This document shows, piece after piece, positions 12,546-25,824 of a stretch of DNA of 64,000 bases. The notes beneath the pieces are model-generated. The model was given only the letters and a program-made list of their open reading frames with translations. It had not been told where the DNA came from and made no database searches. Origin of the DNA: Cymbidium sinense. Taxonomy: Eukaryota > Streptophyta > Magnoliopsida > Asparagales > Orchidaceae. The DNA lies in assembly GCA_021442155.1 (NCBI GenBank), contig CM038228.1, positions 87,374,114 to 87,438,113 of the forward strand, given 5' to 3'. The position numbers and the translations under genes are program-made. The first letter of the stretch is position 1, and every line of letters begins with the position of its first letter.

Positions 12546-12715
12546 GGTGTTGATAGTAGATTAGTTTAATTATGTATATCTTGGAGTTGCAATTTTTTTG
12601 GGCTGATTAAATGAGAAGAGTAACAGAACATTGAATATGGAGTTTAGTATGGAGATTGGAGAGTGTATGTGTATGTGGTCCTAACTCATATTTTCTTTTT
12701 TATTTAGTGTACAAT

Positions 12716-12985
12716 CATGTCTAATGTGGATCATTCTCAGTCTGCATCATGTGGTGATGATTTAGTTGTAGGTAATGATATACCAAGTACTTCACAATAA
12801 GTTGAATCGAGGAGCATACACTTGAGACTACTAGTCGATGTCAACCCTAAGAGAGGTAGGAAGAGAGTATCTTGGTGAGAGTATTTTATAGAAACTACTT
12901 CTGTATTTAAGGGGGAGAGTATACCCTCTTTACAATGCATATATTATCGCAGGAAATTTCATAAATCAAAAACTGGCTTTTGACA
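12716..12985 (+). pseudogene. hAT transposase N-terminus, BED-finger remnant
   Basis: A frame beginning ATGTCTAATGTGGATCATTC reads MSNVDHSQSASCGDDL, then after a stop PKRGRKRVSW, a second stop, EYFIETTSVFKGES, and LQCIYYRRKFHKSKTG. Plant hAT transposases start with a BED zinc finger of the form W..F...C..C...H. Here the Trp, the aromatic residue, the first Cys and the final KTG context are recognisable, while the second Cys position is Tyr. It lies just after a T-rich, acceptor-like tract, consistent with an exon start. The rest of the transposase is not visible. The assignment is tentative on sequence alone but supported by the surrounding hAT ends. Confidence 0.5.
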
Positions 12986-13337
12986 TGCTGGTTGCAATAC
13001 TTATTTTGATGATTTACTATTTGGTTGTTGGATTTTAGCTGATAATGACTGGTGGCTGGCTTTTGACATGCTGCTTGTCTCACCTATTAGTTCTTGGGCT
13101 GCTGCTGATATTCACTTTAACTCTATCTTTGAGCTGACATTTTCCTTTTATTTTTGGGAGTTATCTTTTATTTTATTTTTCAGCATGAAGAGGCTTTTTG
13201 GCCTTTTTGCTGATATTTATCTTCTTGGCTGTTGTCTATACTGGAATCTGGACCCCATTCAGCCTGCTCTCTTTGGAAACCATTTTCTGATTCAGCAGGG
13301 TCCCTTTGGTGGGATCTTATTGTGGGAGGCTTTCTTC

Positions 13338-13490
13338 TTTTCTTCCACCTACCAAGGTTTTTTTTGCAGGCTTTCTAACAGGCTAAACAGGAATGAATTT
13401 TTTGGTAAATTATAAGGATGAAAAAAGTCCTTCATGGCTGGATGAAAACCTTTTCTTCCACCTACCAAGGTTGTTTTTTGCAGGTTTTTT
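13338..13490 (+). repeat. Short duplication with TTTTTGCAGG tract in the hAT
   Basis: TTTTCTTCCACCTACCAAGG followed by a T run and TTTTTTGCAGG occurs at 13338 and again at 13451, 113 bp apart. The T-run plus GCAG resembles an intron 3' end, duplicated. Its role is unknown. Confidence 0.5.
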
Positions 13491-14582
13491 TTTGTATACG
13501 TGATGTGCTAATGAGCTTATTTATGAACGAGTTGTATGGCTTTCAGTTAGATACTCGATGATGGTACAATACTCTTTGTGATTTTATTAAAATTTGATTG
13601 TTTTTAGACTTTCAAGTTTTGGAATCTTCTGGCTTTTAGAAAATCTAAAATTTAATAAAAGTAGGGGACTTACTTGAAACCTCACAAAGAGATATATAAA
13701 TATAGTTTATATGAAACTTGCACTAGGTAGAAGCAGCTTTTTTATCTTGATAATATAGTCATTGTTGTCAATCACCATGTTGTAAATGGCGAAGTGGTCT
13801 ATGTAATCTATGGAATCATTATGGGAATATTCACAAATCAAACAATCAATTGTCTTTTTTTTGGGTCTTGAAAATCTAACTTTCAATGGTTGAAATTTAA
13901 GTGATTTTCTTGACATAATAGCCTCAATTTCTGTCAAGAACTTTTTGTTGCCATTCAAAGCTATATAAAAATTTAGAACTTTTTGGTTTTTTGACTATTT
14001 TTGCTGTTAACATCTGGGCTACAGCTGATCTCTCCTGCTACTATTTTATCCCTCTTGGTTCTGTTAGAATTGTGCAGATCATTATGATTATGCTTTTGCT
14101 TTACTTGATTTTAACTTATATACTATTTACTCTAAATGAATGGACTTATGGCTAGCTTGCTGGCTATTATTGTCATGACTGTTGGCAGAATTGGACTATT
14201 GAGTTTGCTGCTATGCAAGCTGCTTCTCGGGTGTTATCTCTGATTATCTTTTATTGGAATTATTTGTGGTGGGGAGCAACCCTTTACCTGTTTCTTCTAA
14301 TCTGCTGTTGTATTCCCATCTCTTCTCTAATAGACTTCTGTAATTTCTATGGTAATTTAGGCTGAAGGTATGTTGTCTTCCTTTACAATGCTAGTTTCTA
14401 ACTTCTGCAACAAGGAGGTTTGCTGGCTGGTTCTTTGTTTGCTGGCTGGTTTGGTTCTTTGTTAGCTTGCTGGTTTTGCTCTTTGTGCATTACACATTTG
14501 GCTGGTTTTGTTCTTTGCATCCTTATTAGGCTATGATAAGATCTTTTGATGCTACACTTGGTCAATTTGAACAGATGTTACT

Positions 14583-14620
14583 ATTAATGTGTAATATCAC
14601 TTGTGATATTACACATTAAT
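14583..14620. repeat. Perfect 18-bp inverted repeat in the hAT
   Basis: ATTAATGTGTAATATCAC is followed by TT and its exact reverse complement: 18-bp arms around a 2-nt centre. It is AT-rich and lies in a non-coding part of the transposon. It could be a cruciform site, a short MITE-derived palindrome, or chance slippage. Confidence 0.85.
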
Positions 14621-15747
14621 TATGATGAAAACTATAAAGAGATGTATGAGATACAACTTAGCTTGATATTTGGCTGTATGTATTTTCAAACATTTAATTT
14701 AGTTTTTTGTGATTACATTTTTTCAATTTTCTGAATGTCTATCATTTAATCAATGATAGTTAGCTTAATAGTTTGAATTTTTTTGAACACATGCTGCACT
14801 TATTATTATTTTTTTTTTGTGATTTCATTGTCATTTTTTTGTGATTTCATTTTTGTCAATTTAGAACAAATGCTACACTTATTTTCATTTTTTTTTACAA
14901 ATCCTAGTCTTATTAATATTAATCTTTCATTTTATCATCTTTTTGAATGTCTAATATTCATACAGCCATTAAGCTATTGACGGCATCAATGATTATTTAT
15001 TTTAATTTCTGAGCCCACTCATAATATTTATTTTATAATTTTTTGCTAGTTTTGTTAACATAAAGTGCATTAGCTTTGAAGATTCAAGATTGGTTGGATT
15101 TTGAAGATATGAAGACTATTTTAATATTAAAGTCAAAGCAATTGATTTGATTAGAAATTGATATTTGGAAATTGTAATTTCATTATTTTCTTAGCTTTTA
15201 TTTTTTGAAATTGTAAGTTGTATATGATCATATAAAATTTTAGGTTGAATTTATTTTAGAAAGTCAGAATCAGAATTTGTAAATTATATAAGTTATGAAT
15301 TTGTAAATTTGTATATGCATATATGATATATGATCTTGTAAATTTTGTTAGGCTATAAATTAGTATTTGAATTTCAATTTGTGTAAAAAAATGATTTTTG
15401 AATCTCTTATTGAAAATCATTTAATTTAATAAAATAAATTTTAACTATATATAATTTTGATTTTTAAATCTTTGAATGAATCTCTAATTTTAATTTTTTT
15501 GTGTAACAAAGCTTTTTTAGTGTAAAAATAATAATTATGATTGTATATAATTATTTTGTATAATTCTAATAATTTATGCATTTTTAATTAAAATAAAAAA
15601 AAAAATTAAAAATAAAATATTTAAAAATAACAATTATTTTTTTCAACACAAAACAGACTATAAACGAGCTATTTCAACACGATCCACTAACAAAAAAAAT
15701 AAACGAGAATCGAACAAGCTCGCCGAGTTCGCCTGCTTACACCCCTA

Positions 15748-15755
15748 CCACCATT
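15748..15755. repeat. Right target-site duplication of the hAT element
   Basis: CCACCATT, identical to 11093-11100. Confidence 0.95.
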
Positions 15756-18700
15756 CAGCCCCCAAGAGCTCCCCAAAGCAAAAAAGAAACTCATCCCTCA
15801 CCTCTTCGAACCATTCTTGTGCTCAAAAATATAAATAGTTACTTTTCCGGCTAGGCGATAGTAAACATCGAAGAAGATGACGTTCCGAAAGGAGGCAAAG
15901 GATGAAAATCATTCCAAAGCTTTCTCACATATCTAGGAGTTCACTTGGATCTTCACCGCCGCCGAAAATCATCCCTGATGAGGTAAATATTGCCAAAATT
16001 TAGCCGACCTTAGGATTTTTCACATTTTGTGTTAATTTACTTGCGATTTTAGAAATTTCTCCTAAAGAATTCCACCTTTTTTACTTTAAATTATATCAAT
16101 TAGAAAATAAAATTTTTTCGGTGCGAATTGACGTGAAAACGAGTCCATTTGGACAAGTTTTCACTTAGAAATTTATATTTTTCAAAACAAAATCTCATTT
16201 TTTTACTATTCATCATCGACGGGCTACAACCACCATCCGATCCCATTATTCATGAGATCGGATGGCATGGATCATGTGTGGATTGTGATATTCGCCTTTG
16301 GACGCCTCGATGCGACCGGACCGATATGCGTATGCGGATCGGACAGCTCAGATCATGCAATGATCGCACGATCCTAACATTTGGATTGTGTGATCTGATC
16401 TTGACCGCTTGATGCATCAAATAGTCCGTGAGAAGTCGCGAGTCACTCCGCCGTTGATCGATCGATTCCGCCCAAACAAATGACACGCACTGGATAAATT
16501 GTGTGGTGCCACATGCCGCATGCGTGCCACGCAGCACCGTGCATCCAATCGTGCGACGCGATGTGGTGTCGCGTTGCAACGTCAGTGCCGCACAGATTTT
16601 TTGATTTAAAAAATTAATTTAAATCACCACAAACTTTAAAATTCATAAAAAATAAAATACTTAACAAAAAATTACAAATAAAATCTCGTTAGATTCATCT
16701 TACTGAGAGAAATCTAACAAACCCAAAATCCCTAAATTTCACTGAATATTTTGAGCTTAATTTAAGTTTTAGTGAAAATCAAATTTCATTAACTAAACCA
16801 AAAATATATGTCAGATTAAGTTTAAATTTTTAGGGATTAAAACTAAAGCTATAACACACCTACCACAAAAATCTCAAATGCAAAGTACTCTTGGATTGGG
16901 AGAAATTAAATTTGGAAGTTTAGATTATCTATTTTAATAAAATAAATCAAATAAAAATTTAGAAATTTACAAAAATCTTCAAAATGGCTTAAATCACTTC
17001 AATTAACATCTAGGATTCTTAAGAAAATAATATGATTTATGAATCCTAATGAACCCTAAATAAACACTTAAGATTAAAGTTTAATCAATTAAGAAATTAA
17101 TTAAAACATAATCTAAAAATAATTTAAATATCAAATCAAAAATAAAATAACAGTTAAGCAATCATTAATCAAACCTCAAATCAAAAAAAATATCATCCTT
17201 AGAGGAAATTAAATTAAATATGATTAAACCTATTTAAGTTAATAAAACTCAATTAAATGATTAAATCTTAAATCAAACTTATAATTCAACAAATCTAGGA
17301 AACTTTAACATGGGTTAAACTAGTATAACTAAACCTACACTAAGCATTGAGTCTTAATCATATGAAACTCCTTAATGAATATAAATAAACTGAAACTGAT
17401 TAGTCATTAAATAAACTAAAAATTAAATTGATTAACAAACCAATTCAACATAATCATTTGATATTAATCAAATTAAACCAAATAAATTTAAAGTAAACTT
17501 AATTAACATATGATTAAATCACATCCATTTGGAATAAGATAATTAATTAGACATTAATACATAAACCTAACAACTAAATCAAACATGAATGAAATTTAAT
17601 GAACATAATAAATGAAGAAAGTTCAAGCCTAACTATGATTATGAATAATCAAGTTTAATTGAACTAAACTTAAATAATTAAATCACTTAATCTAATCAAA
17701 TGATAATAGCAATAATCCTTTAATCAAATCAAACTTAAGTAAAACACTTAACTAAATCAAATCACTCACATGTGGGAATTTAAGTCAATAATTAAATAAA
17801 TCTTTTATTAATTTAATGATTTAAAAAAGTTTAATTAACTTTAATCAAATTTAATTAATTAAACATTTAATTAATGCAAATTTAATGAATTAATCTGTCA
17901 TCTTAATGAACCAAATTAACCCTTAAAATCAAATTCAAATCAAACACTTAATTAATCTACTAATTAATTTAATCACACCTCTTAAATGAACTAATTAAGT
18001 CAATTAAATTAATCATATTAAACCTAAGCTTAATCAAACATAAATGCAATTAAATACCAATCAAATCCTAAATTAAGCATAAATCATTAAGTCATTAATT
18101 ACATCATTAATCTAAAACCTCATTTAATTTAATATTTAACTTAAACACACTTCTTAATTAAAATAATTACCCTTAAGCTAATCCAATTGAATAAACACTT
18201 AATTAATGCAAACATAATGAATTAATCCATCATCTTAAAGAACCAAATTAACTTTTTAAATCAAATTCAATTCAAACACTTAATTAATCTACTAATTAAT
18301 TTGATCATAAATCTTAAATAAGCTAATTAAGTCAATCAAATTAATCAAACATAAATACAATTAAATACTAATCAAAAATGAAATTATTAAGTCATTAATA
18401 ACATTATTAACCTAAAAAAATATGAAATCAAATTGAAAATGAAACAAACCTTTATAATTAACATAAATACACTTCTTAATTAAACTAATCACATAATTAC
18501 ATTGAACCTAAGCAAACCCATAGACTAATAAAGCTAATCAAATCAAATTAAATCAAATTAAATTAAATTAAGAAAGACTCTCATCAATTAAATATATAAT
18601 CAAATCAAATCTCATTCAACCTACTTAAATAAAATAAACTAATTAACTATCCAATGTATGGAATCAAAATGCAAACTAAACTTTCATAAACAGAACAAAT

Positions 18701-21431
18701 GGATGAGGTTAAAAGTAAAATCCTGATTACAAAGAATCAAACTCAATTAAAATCAAAATAAAATCTCAATTAATCTAATCCGATCAAACTACAAATAAAT
18801 GAACCACAATCAAATTAAATAAGCATAAAATTAAGTCACATAACTGTAATCAAAGAAAAGAATTAAATATTAAATTTAAAAGGATATTGAATTATCAAGA
18901 TTTAATTAAACCAAAACATCTAATCTAAAATTAATCAATCAAAAAAATATGAATTTAAACAAACTTCAACGTCATTAGATATTAAGGATATTGAATTATC
19001 AAGATGTAATTAAACCAAAGCATCTAATCCAATATCAAGAAATTAAATACTTAAACAAACTCAAATTCTAAATTCTAAATCAAATCAAATGAATTACACA
19101 AATTCAAATGGGCTAACTAAGATACTTAAGGACCTTAGATAGATTCTTTAGGCGCTATGTATCGAATGGGGTGAGTTCTATCTACAGATGGAATTCATTC
19201 TACTCTTCATTCTTAAAAACTTAAATATCATTTTAACCAAATAAAAGTGAAATAAAAATAAAAAATAAATCATTAAATCATTTAAATTGAAATCACCCAA
19301 ATGTAAAATTTAAACAAATTCAAACTCCAAATTGAAACTTAAACTAAAGAAGCCTAGTAAAGTATTTCCACACAAGCCTTAAGCACACATTAAAATACTA
19401 AGTCACCACTTCTAGTGCTATGTTAAGGCATTGTATATATGATATTATATTTTGTTTTGTGATGTAATATTTTATACTGGATGTTAGGTATGTTTTGCAG
19501 ACTAGATGGTAGGTCATGATTAGCCTAATCATATTTTCTATAGGGGGTTGTGATTAAGGGGTCGCGATAATAAAAATAAAAATTTGTTTGTTGTGCAGGT
19601 TGCTTAGCCCCTAAGCATAACTCATGTTAGGACAGGTAGGCTTGGTTACCCATGTGTAAGGTGCTAGGTCCAAATTATTCATATAACTACTTGGGTTATA
19701 TGGTGTGTTTAACTAACATTTATTTTACAAGTGTAGCTAGATTTACTTTTTCTATTTTTAATGTAATTTTATATTAGGAATTAGGATTAGTATTATGGGG
19801 GATTAGGATGAGCAGTGGTTAGAAGGCTTAGTCCCTGGGGTGCCCTGTGATGCCCTTGGAGCAAATCAAATCAAAAGGAAGAGAAGGAAGAAATGAAGAA
19901 AAGAAGACCCCCAATAGCATGTATTATTTTGTAACTGGGTTGTATAAGGGTGAGAGCTCTACACCCAATTTATTTTCTTTTTTAAATGGGAACTGATCAG
20001 CTGGCCTTTTATTCTCTTATAGTAGTCTATAAAATTGTTTGATGTTGTGTTTCGATTGTGCACTAGAACAACATGCTTTTCAAAGTTTCTTTATAATTGA
20101 TGTTTGAATGTGTGGCCTGGATGTGGTAGGCTCTTAGGATAAAAAATAATTTTTCTACCCTAATTAATAACTCATAATTAAAATTTAAAATAACTCATAA
20201 CCTCACATAAAATACTAGAAATTAAATCAAGATAATAATTTTTTAGCAACCCCTTAGCTGGATGAATGAATGTATAATATCATGCATGTCATATTCTTCT
20301 ACTCTTGTTAATATGGGGCTTCCATCTGTCATAGAATGAAAGTTTAACCTGTGAGAGCCTTTGATGGAAGAACACCCTTTCTCTCTTGATTTGGCCCATA
20401 ATCAAGTTCTCATGCATTTAGGCATACAAAATCCCATATCCTGTGTCAAAATAAAGAGTCCAAAAGAATCAGATAAATTTGATAAAATTTGCATTAGATT
20501 AATTCATGGTTTCATACCACTCATGCTCTAGCCTCTTAAGGAGTGAGTTTAAGGACTTAGTCTCCTTTCTAAATAAATAACAGTCTAGTCATCTTGCAAA
20601 AGCATAAGACTTGCCTACATGGATTTAAAGTGTAGGAGGAGTTAACTGGCTACCACTCTAGGCGATTATAAATCCAGCAGTCGGGTGGTTTATTCTCTCT
20701 TGTGAAGGTAACCATATACCCATTTTTTCCTTAGATTTAGGTCATACTTTGGCCCTCTCCAAAGCTCCCTAGATTTAGGATCTGAGGTTGTTGTTTCCCT
20801 TTGGGGCTACAAGAATAAATTCTCACCTCTTAGGTAATTTCACAATCTTATATTATGGAATTATAAGCTCTAGCAATCTAATAAAATGTCAACTCAAATA
20901 AATAATTCTCTTCAATTTCAAAATATAAAGCCCAATTATAGGGTAGATTGAAATGCTCACTAGATTTTCTAATATCATGAACATTTCTTACTTTCTCCCT
21001 TTGGATTCCAAAAATAAGTCTTCTCCTTGATCTATCCCATTTGATTTTCTAAAATAGCCAATCTTTTGATAGCCTTAACGTTGAAATCTTTGGAGACCCT
21101 AATTGTCTACTTTAATCGAGAGTATTCTTAAGAAATTCTCATTCCTTAGGATGTAACTAACTATGGGGGCTTGCCTCCATAGGGAACTTAACAAACCCAG
21201 CTTAAAATAAATCATACTTTAGTTTTCCATGTAAAGTAGGGGAAGGATCTCGGGTATATTCGAAGACCCATCATGCCTTAGGAGTCCTTATTAGGTGATT
21301 AGGTCCATTATAGGGTGGTGATTTCTATCATTCAAGATAGTACATCATTCCTTAATTTCATACTCAAACATTTCAATAACTATCCCCTAAGATCTGTGTG
21401 GTCTCCCACATCCTCAAAAATAAATACCCCA

Positions 21432-24400
21432 GCCCCTTAAGCACAATCCCCGGTATGAGATAATGGTTAGACTAAAATCGCCCTACCATTCATTCTACGA
21501 GCATACGTCCTAACATCCAAACTAAAATATATATCACAAAATAAAAGTAAGTATCAAACTATACACCACCCTAACCTAAAGCTAGAAGTGGTGACTTAGC
21601 CTAATGTGTGTGCTTTGGATGCTTGTGTGGTATGCTTAGTTATGGCTTTAAGTTAGAATTTTCTAAGTGTGAAGCATGTTCAACTTAGAGGAGGGTTTCA
21701 TTTAAGTGATTTAGTTTTTTGGGGGTTGATTTTATTTCATATTTTGATTAGGTTGAAGTGAATCCTACACATAATTACTAAGTTATAAAGAGAGGGAAAA
21801 ATAAGAGAACTTCTCTTTCCATCCCTAACCTAAGTAATTTCTAAAGTAGATTCATATTTTAGTTTTATTTAATGAATATTTTAATTAAGTGTTTTAATTA
21901 ATCCTAAGTTTAGATGAACTCTAAACAAACCTATTCAAAAAGAAAGGCATTTTAAGATAAAATAAAATGAACTAAATTCACAAAACACACATCATTCCAT
22001 TTCTTTCCCAACATGTATAGCATGCATTTGAATGAGTCTTAAGCATATCTATACATACAAATGAGAATATTTAACACACTGTATGATGTATGCTAAGTGA
22101 TTCATTAAGGAAATTTGAAATTTTATGATTCATGATTTTCATTAAGTAGAAAAGGGATTCTTATCCAATTTTCACATGCACACATGAAAGTAAGAAAGGA
22201 ATAAGTGAGTACAGCGCCATTGTTAACCAAAGATGTAAGGTACAAAAACTACTTAGGGCTACTTAAAGCTTTGTAACCTCGGGATTATCCAGACTAATAT
22301 ACCACTTTCTTTAAATACAAACATGTGTACAAAAAAATGAATGGAAAAGAAAGAATGCAAAAATTTGTATTAGTTGATTATTTTTGTTTATGCAATTTAT
22401 ATGTGCAAGCATAAGTATCCTTGTTCAATTATAGTATATGAATGAATAGGATATAGAATTAAGCAAGTGTTAGGTTCATTTCAAATGAATCATACATCTT
22501 GTCAAATCTTATTCAAAACTATACCAAAAGAAAAGAGAAGGAAACCTACACTAAGCACATCCTTATATTTTACTTACATGCAACCTTATAAATAAAACAT
22601 AAGTAGCACACTTTCAGTTTCAATAATTGATTCATATATTTTGAAAACAATATGAATTTAATAATGATAATAGCCACTCATATTCTTACTTTAGCCAACA
22701 CATGCGATTTTGACATAAAGGAAACATTTTCATTTTTAAATTTTAAAATATGAAAAGCATGGATGCATGAAACCACATGACATACATATTTAATATGTTG
22801 GGGAAAGAACTAAAGTAATGAAAGCATGTAAACATATTCACTTTAATTAAATCCTAAAGATAATCTTATGAAATAAGAAAGCTTATAGTAAATCAAAGTT
22901 TATTTAGTATGATTTTTGTTTGATTTTGAATTTGATTTAATTTTGAAAATGTGAGTTATGTTTGTTATTCCTAACCCATTTCCACATGTGTTTGATATTT
23001 TTGTTTAATTTTTAGATGATTAGATTCATTTTAAATTTTGATTAGGTTAAGGTATGAATTAAATATGTTAATTAACCCTTATCTACACCACCTTAGCATA
23101 GTTAACCAAAAAATTATGAGCCAATGAGATGACATAAAACCTCACAAGGAATTTAAATTTTCAATGCACCTAGGAAGAAAAGGGCCAATGCAATTTGACT
23201 CATGATTAATGGTTAATAAAGCTAAGGGGTTTAACTTAAGTAATTTCAAAACACCCCTCACACATATGAGTTGAGTTTTCATTTCCTTAATTGAACTTAG
23301 GCTCTTGAACACCTAAGCATCTACCCAAAGTAGATTAATTAAGTTCTAAAAAGTTTTAGAAATTTTAAGAAATTAATTAAGAGGGCAATTAGTGAATTAA
23401 CCCTTAATTAAAAGAGGATTAAGAAAAGAAAAAGGGGGTTTAGGGAATAGCTTAGAGGAAATACCCCAAAATTATTTTCTAAACCTCCTATTTACTGGAT
23501 CAAACCTTAATCAACTTCAATAAGGGATTAAAACACCAATCAAATCCTTAATTATCCTTAATTACATGAAAGAGGTAATCAAGAAATGAATTTGCAATTC
23601 TCTCAATTAAGCAATTAATAAATCCCAAGAAAATTAGATGAGGTAGAACTCATTCCCCAAAATATACCCAAGAAATTTAAGATTAATCAGAGGATTAATT
23701 AAGGAGTAATTAACAAATTAAGATTTCCATTAAAACCAAAAATCAGAGAAAAATATACTTTAAATTCTATTAAAATCAATTTTCAAATATTATAGATTAA
23801 ATTATCTTTTAGTGGAAATTTACCTCATATTTTTTTAATTTTTATTTAGGGAGATAAAACTTTTTAAAGCTTAGAAGATTAATTAGAATTAATTAAAACA
23901 TAATTAAATCCCTTAATCCACAACATGACACACGACGATGACAATCAGTGCACTTTCCACACGTCGTGTGGTGAGCATCACTTAAATGTCCCATCACTGT
24001 GCATGTGGTGGAGGCGGTACACAGTTTTACATCCGCCATCCGATCAAAGATTGAATGGCCAAGAATAACCCCATAGTTTTAAAAGGATAAATGGATTTTA
24101 AAATGTGTGTTTAATCTCAGTCGTCCATCCAAATCGCGTGGATGGACGGCCAGCGATCCATCCTTGCCAAAGCTTGTGAATCATAGGAATTGCCCATGAT
24201 CTAAGCCCTAATTCGAGCTCGATTGAGCTCGAATTAGAATAAAATTTTGCACACACCATCACAAATCATAGAAGAGCACATCCAACAGTTGAATCTCCAT
24301 GCCATTACACTTTCTTTTATGAAGGACCAACACCCCTTAAGTCTACTAATCGAAAAATGTCATACCTCACCGGAGGTGCACTCGATTCCCTTGGAGAAAC

Positions 24401-25824
24401 TTCGTCTAGTTGAGATGAAGCTATGGTGAAAGAATTAGCTCCTGAGGTTAAGTAGATTGTTCTATGGACCAACTCCCCTTGCTCTTGCTTGCGGCCTTGA
24501 TCAAACTAGCTCTCCTCTTGCCTTTGGGGCTAGTGTGAAGGCTTGAGTGCACTCAACTTAGCCCCCTCATGGAATGTGCAAAGGGAATTACACTAGTTTT
24601 GAGTGAAGAGGAAGTTTGAATTTTAATTTTTCTTCTATTTTAACTGTTGAAAAGCCGAGAATGGGAAAATGGCCAGAGCTCTAGGAGGCTTGGGATCTCT
24701 ATAGAATGGCTCCTAACACTCTCCCTTACTCAATTGATAATGACCCTATTAGAATTGAAGTGAATTAGGGGGAGTATATCTCCCCCTATGGCAATCGGAC
24801 GACCGAAGCTATGGTTGCCATTTTTATCCAATTGACCATATTGGAAGGGTTGTTTGAGTTGTTAGAAATGTGCACATGATCAGTTTAAGCTAAGGAGTGG
24901 AGTGGTAACCTCCCATGTGCTTCAAATTGGGTGGAGGGAGGTATCACACATGGCCAATTTGAGTCATGTGGTCGGTTATGGCCTTGGGTCCATTCAGGCT
25001 GACCCAAACCCATTGGGCTTGGTGCACCACCTTCCATAGGGTCCACTTGACCCTATAAATGAGTTATGTGAAAATCTCATGAGTTTGAATTGGTTTGATC
25101 ATGATTTTGCTAAGTCCTTAAGAAGGAAATTTAAAGAACTTGGAAAATTTTTGGAGTTTGGAGCTTGAATTTTGGATTTAGATTTGATTGATTTATATTT
25201 ATATTTCATTTAGATATGTGAATCTAAATGTGAATATAAATGAGTTATGAGAAAATCTCATGAGTTTGAATTGGTTTAATCATGATTTTGGCTAAGTCCT
25301 TAAGAAAGAAATTTAAAGGACTTAAGAAATTTTAGAAGTTTGGAGCTTGAATTTTGGATTTAGATTCGATTGATTTATATTTGTATTTCATTTATATATG
25401 TGAATATAAATGAGAATATAAATGGGTTATGAGAAAATCTCATGATTTTGAATTGGTTTGATCATGATTTTGGCTAAGTTCTTAAGAAGGAAATTAAGGG
25501 ACTTAGAAAATTTTTGGAATTTAGAATTTCATTCATGGTTTTTAATCATAGATTTGATTTGAGTTTGGAGAAAATCAAATAAGATCAATTTTAAGTTTAA
25601 CTTGAAGGAAGGAAGGTAAGGAGTGGTTCAAGCAAAGGGTTGGAAAATTTTCCTAACACTCCTAAGGCATGACCTATTGCTATGGCTAACTCTTCTAAGT
25701 CTCTAGGGCTAGGTTGAGTGTTCACCTAATCACTAGATGTGTCTTAAGACTAAGGAATTCTTAAATTATAATAGACCTATTTATAAGATGTAGGAGTTGA
25801 GAGCTCATTCTAAAAATGAGGTTA
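21432..25824 (-). mobile_element. Element B 3' LTR, second segment
   Basis: This is the remainder of B's 3' LTR after the solo-LTR insertion. It begins with the right duplication (GCCCC, 21432-21436) and matches 39551-45323. The GGTCAA-dense block is missing: at about 25056 sequence equivalent to 43127 joins directly to sequence equivalent to about 44540-44720, a deletion of roughly 1.4-1.6 kb. Just after it are three direct units of about 182 bp. It ends at GAGGTTA where the 5' LTR has GAGGTCA. No gene seen. Confidence 0.88.
25061..25520. repeat. 182-bp direct repeats, three units, in B's 3' LTR
   Basis: The phrase GAGTTATGAGAAAATCTCAT recurs at 25061, 25242 and 25424 (spacing 181 and 182 bp), each followed by TTGGTTTGATCATG and a TATATTTCATTTATATATGTG tail. 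The 5' LTR has the same three units at about 44545, 44725 and 44907. In A's LTR they are fewer and more diverged (about 3040-3430). Confidence 0.75.

Larger units (their letters stand above)
11101..15747 (+). mobile_element. hAT-superfamily DNA transposon, decayed
   Basis: This 4,647-bp element has imperfect 11-bp terminal inverted repeats: TAGGGCTGTCA at the left and the complement of TAGGGGTGTAA at the right (two mismatches). A perfect 8-bp duplication, CCACCATT, flanks it. Both ends carry GCTCG-type subterminal motifs, usual in plant hATs. A leader-like CT-rich segment near 11580-11650 is followed by long T-rich stretches that resemble introns. The only transposase-like sequence I recognise is a BED-finger remnant near 12720-12980. 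A full hAT transposase is roughly 600-800 residues and no such frame survives, so the copy cannot be autonomous. Confidence 0.93.
9285..21431 (+). mobile_element. Inverted solo LTR of the same family, carrying a hAT insertion
   Basis: A single LTR lies opposite to Elements A and B. Its left end (TATTGACCTCAC) is the reverse complement of the LTR terminus at 45323, and its right end is AAATACCCCA, giving near-canonical TG...CA ends. Without the hAT and its 8-bp duplication it is 7,492 bp, close to the other LTRs. It has no PBS, gag or pol, so it is best read as a solo LTR left by recombination between the two LTRs of a full element. Its right-hand end differs from the other copies over about 60 bp. 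The GGTCAA block is inverted at about 10010-10760, and a GC-richer patch is at 16240-16580. No gene is supported. Confidence 0.88.

Noticed and set aside
12037..12553. Hydrophobic plus-strand frames that look like membrane proteins
   Set aside because: They arise from T-rich direct repeats; the peptide itself is repetitive with no conserved domain.
13707..13958. 83-residue minus-strand frame inside the hAT
   Set aside because: Lys/Ile-rich, opposite to the inferred transposase strand, and unlike any hAT domain I recognise.
16149..16579. Two overlapping frames on opposite strands in a GC-richer stretch
   Set aside because: The stretch is the CpG-rich patch of the inverted solo LTR; stops are rarer there only because of base composition.
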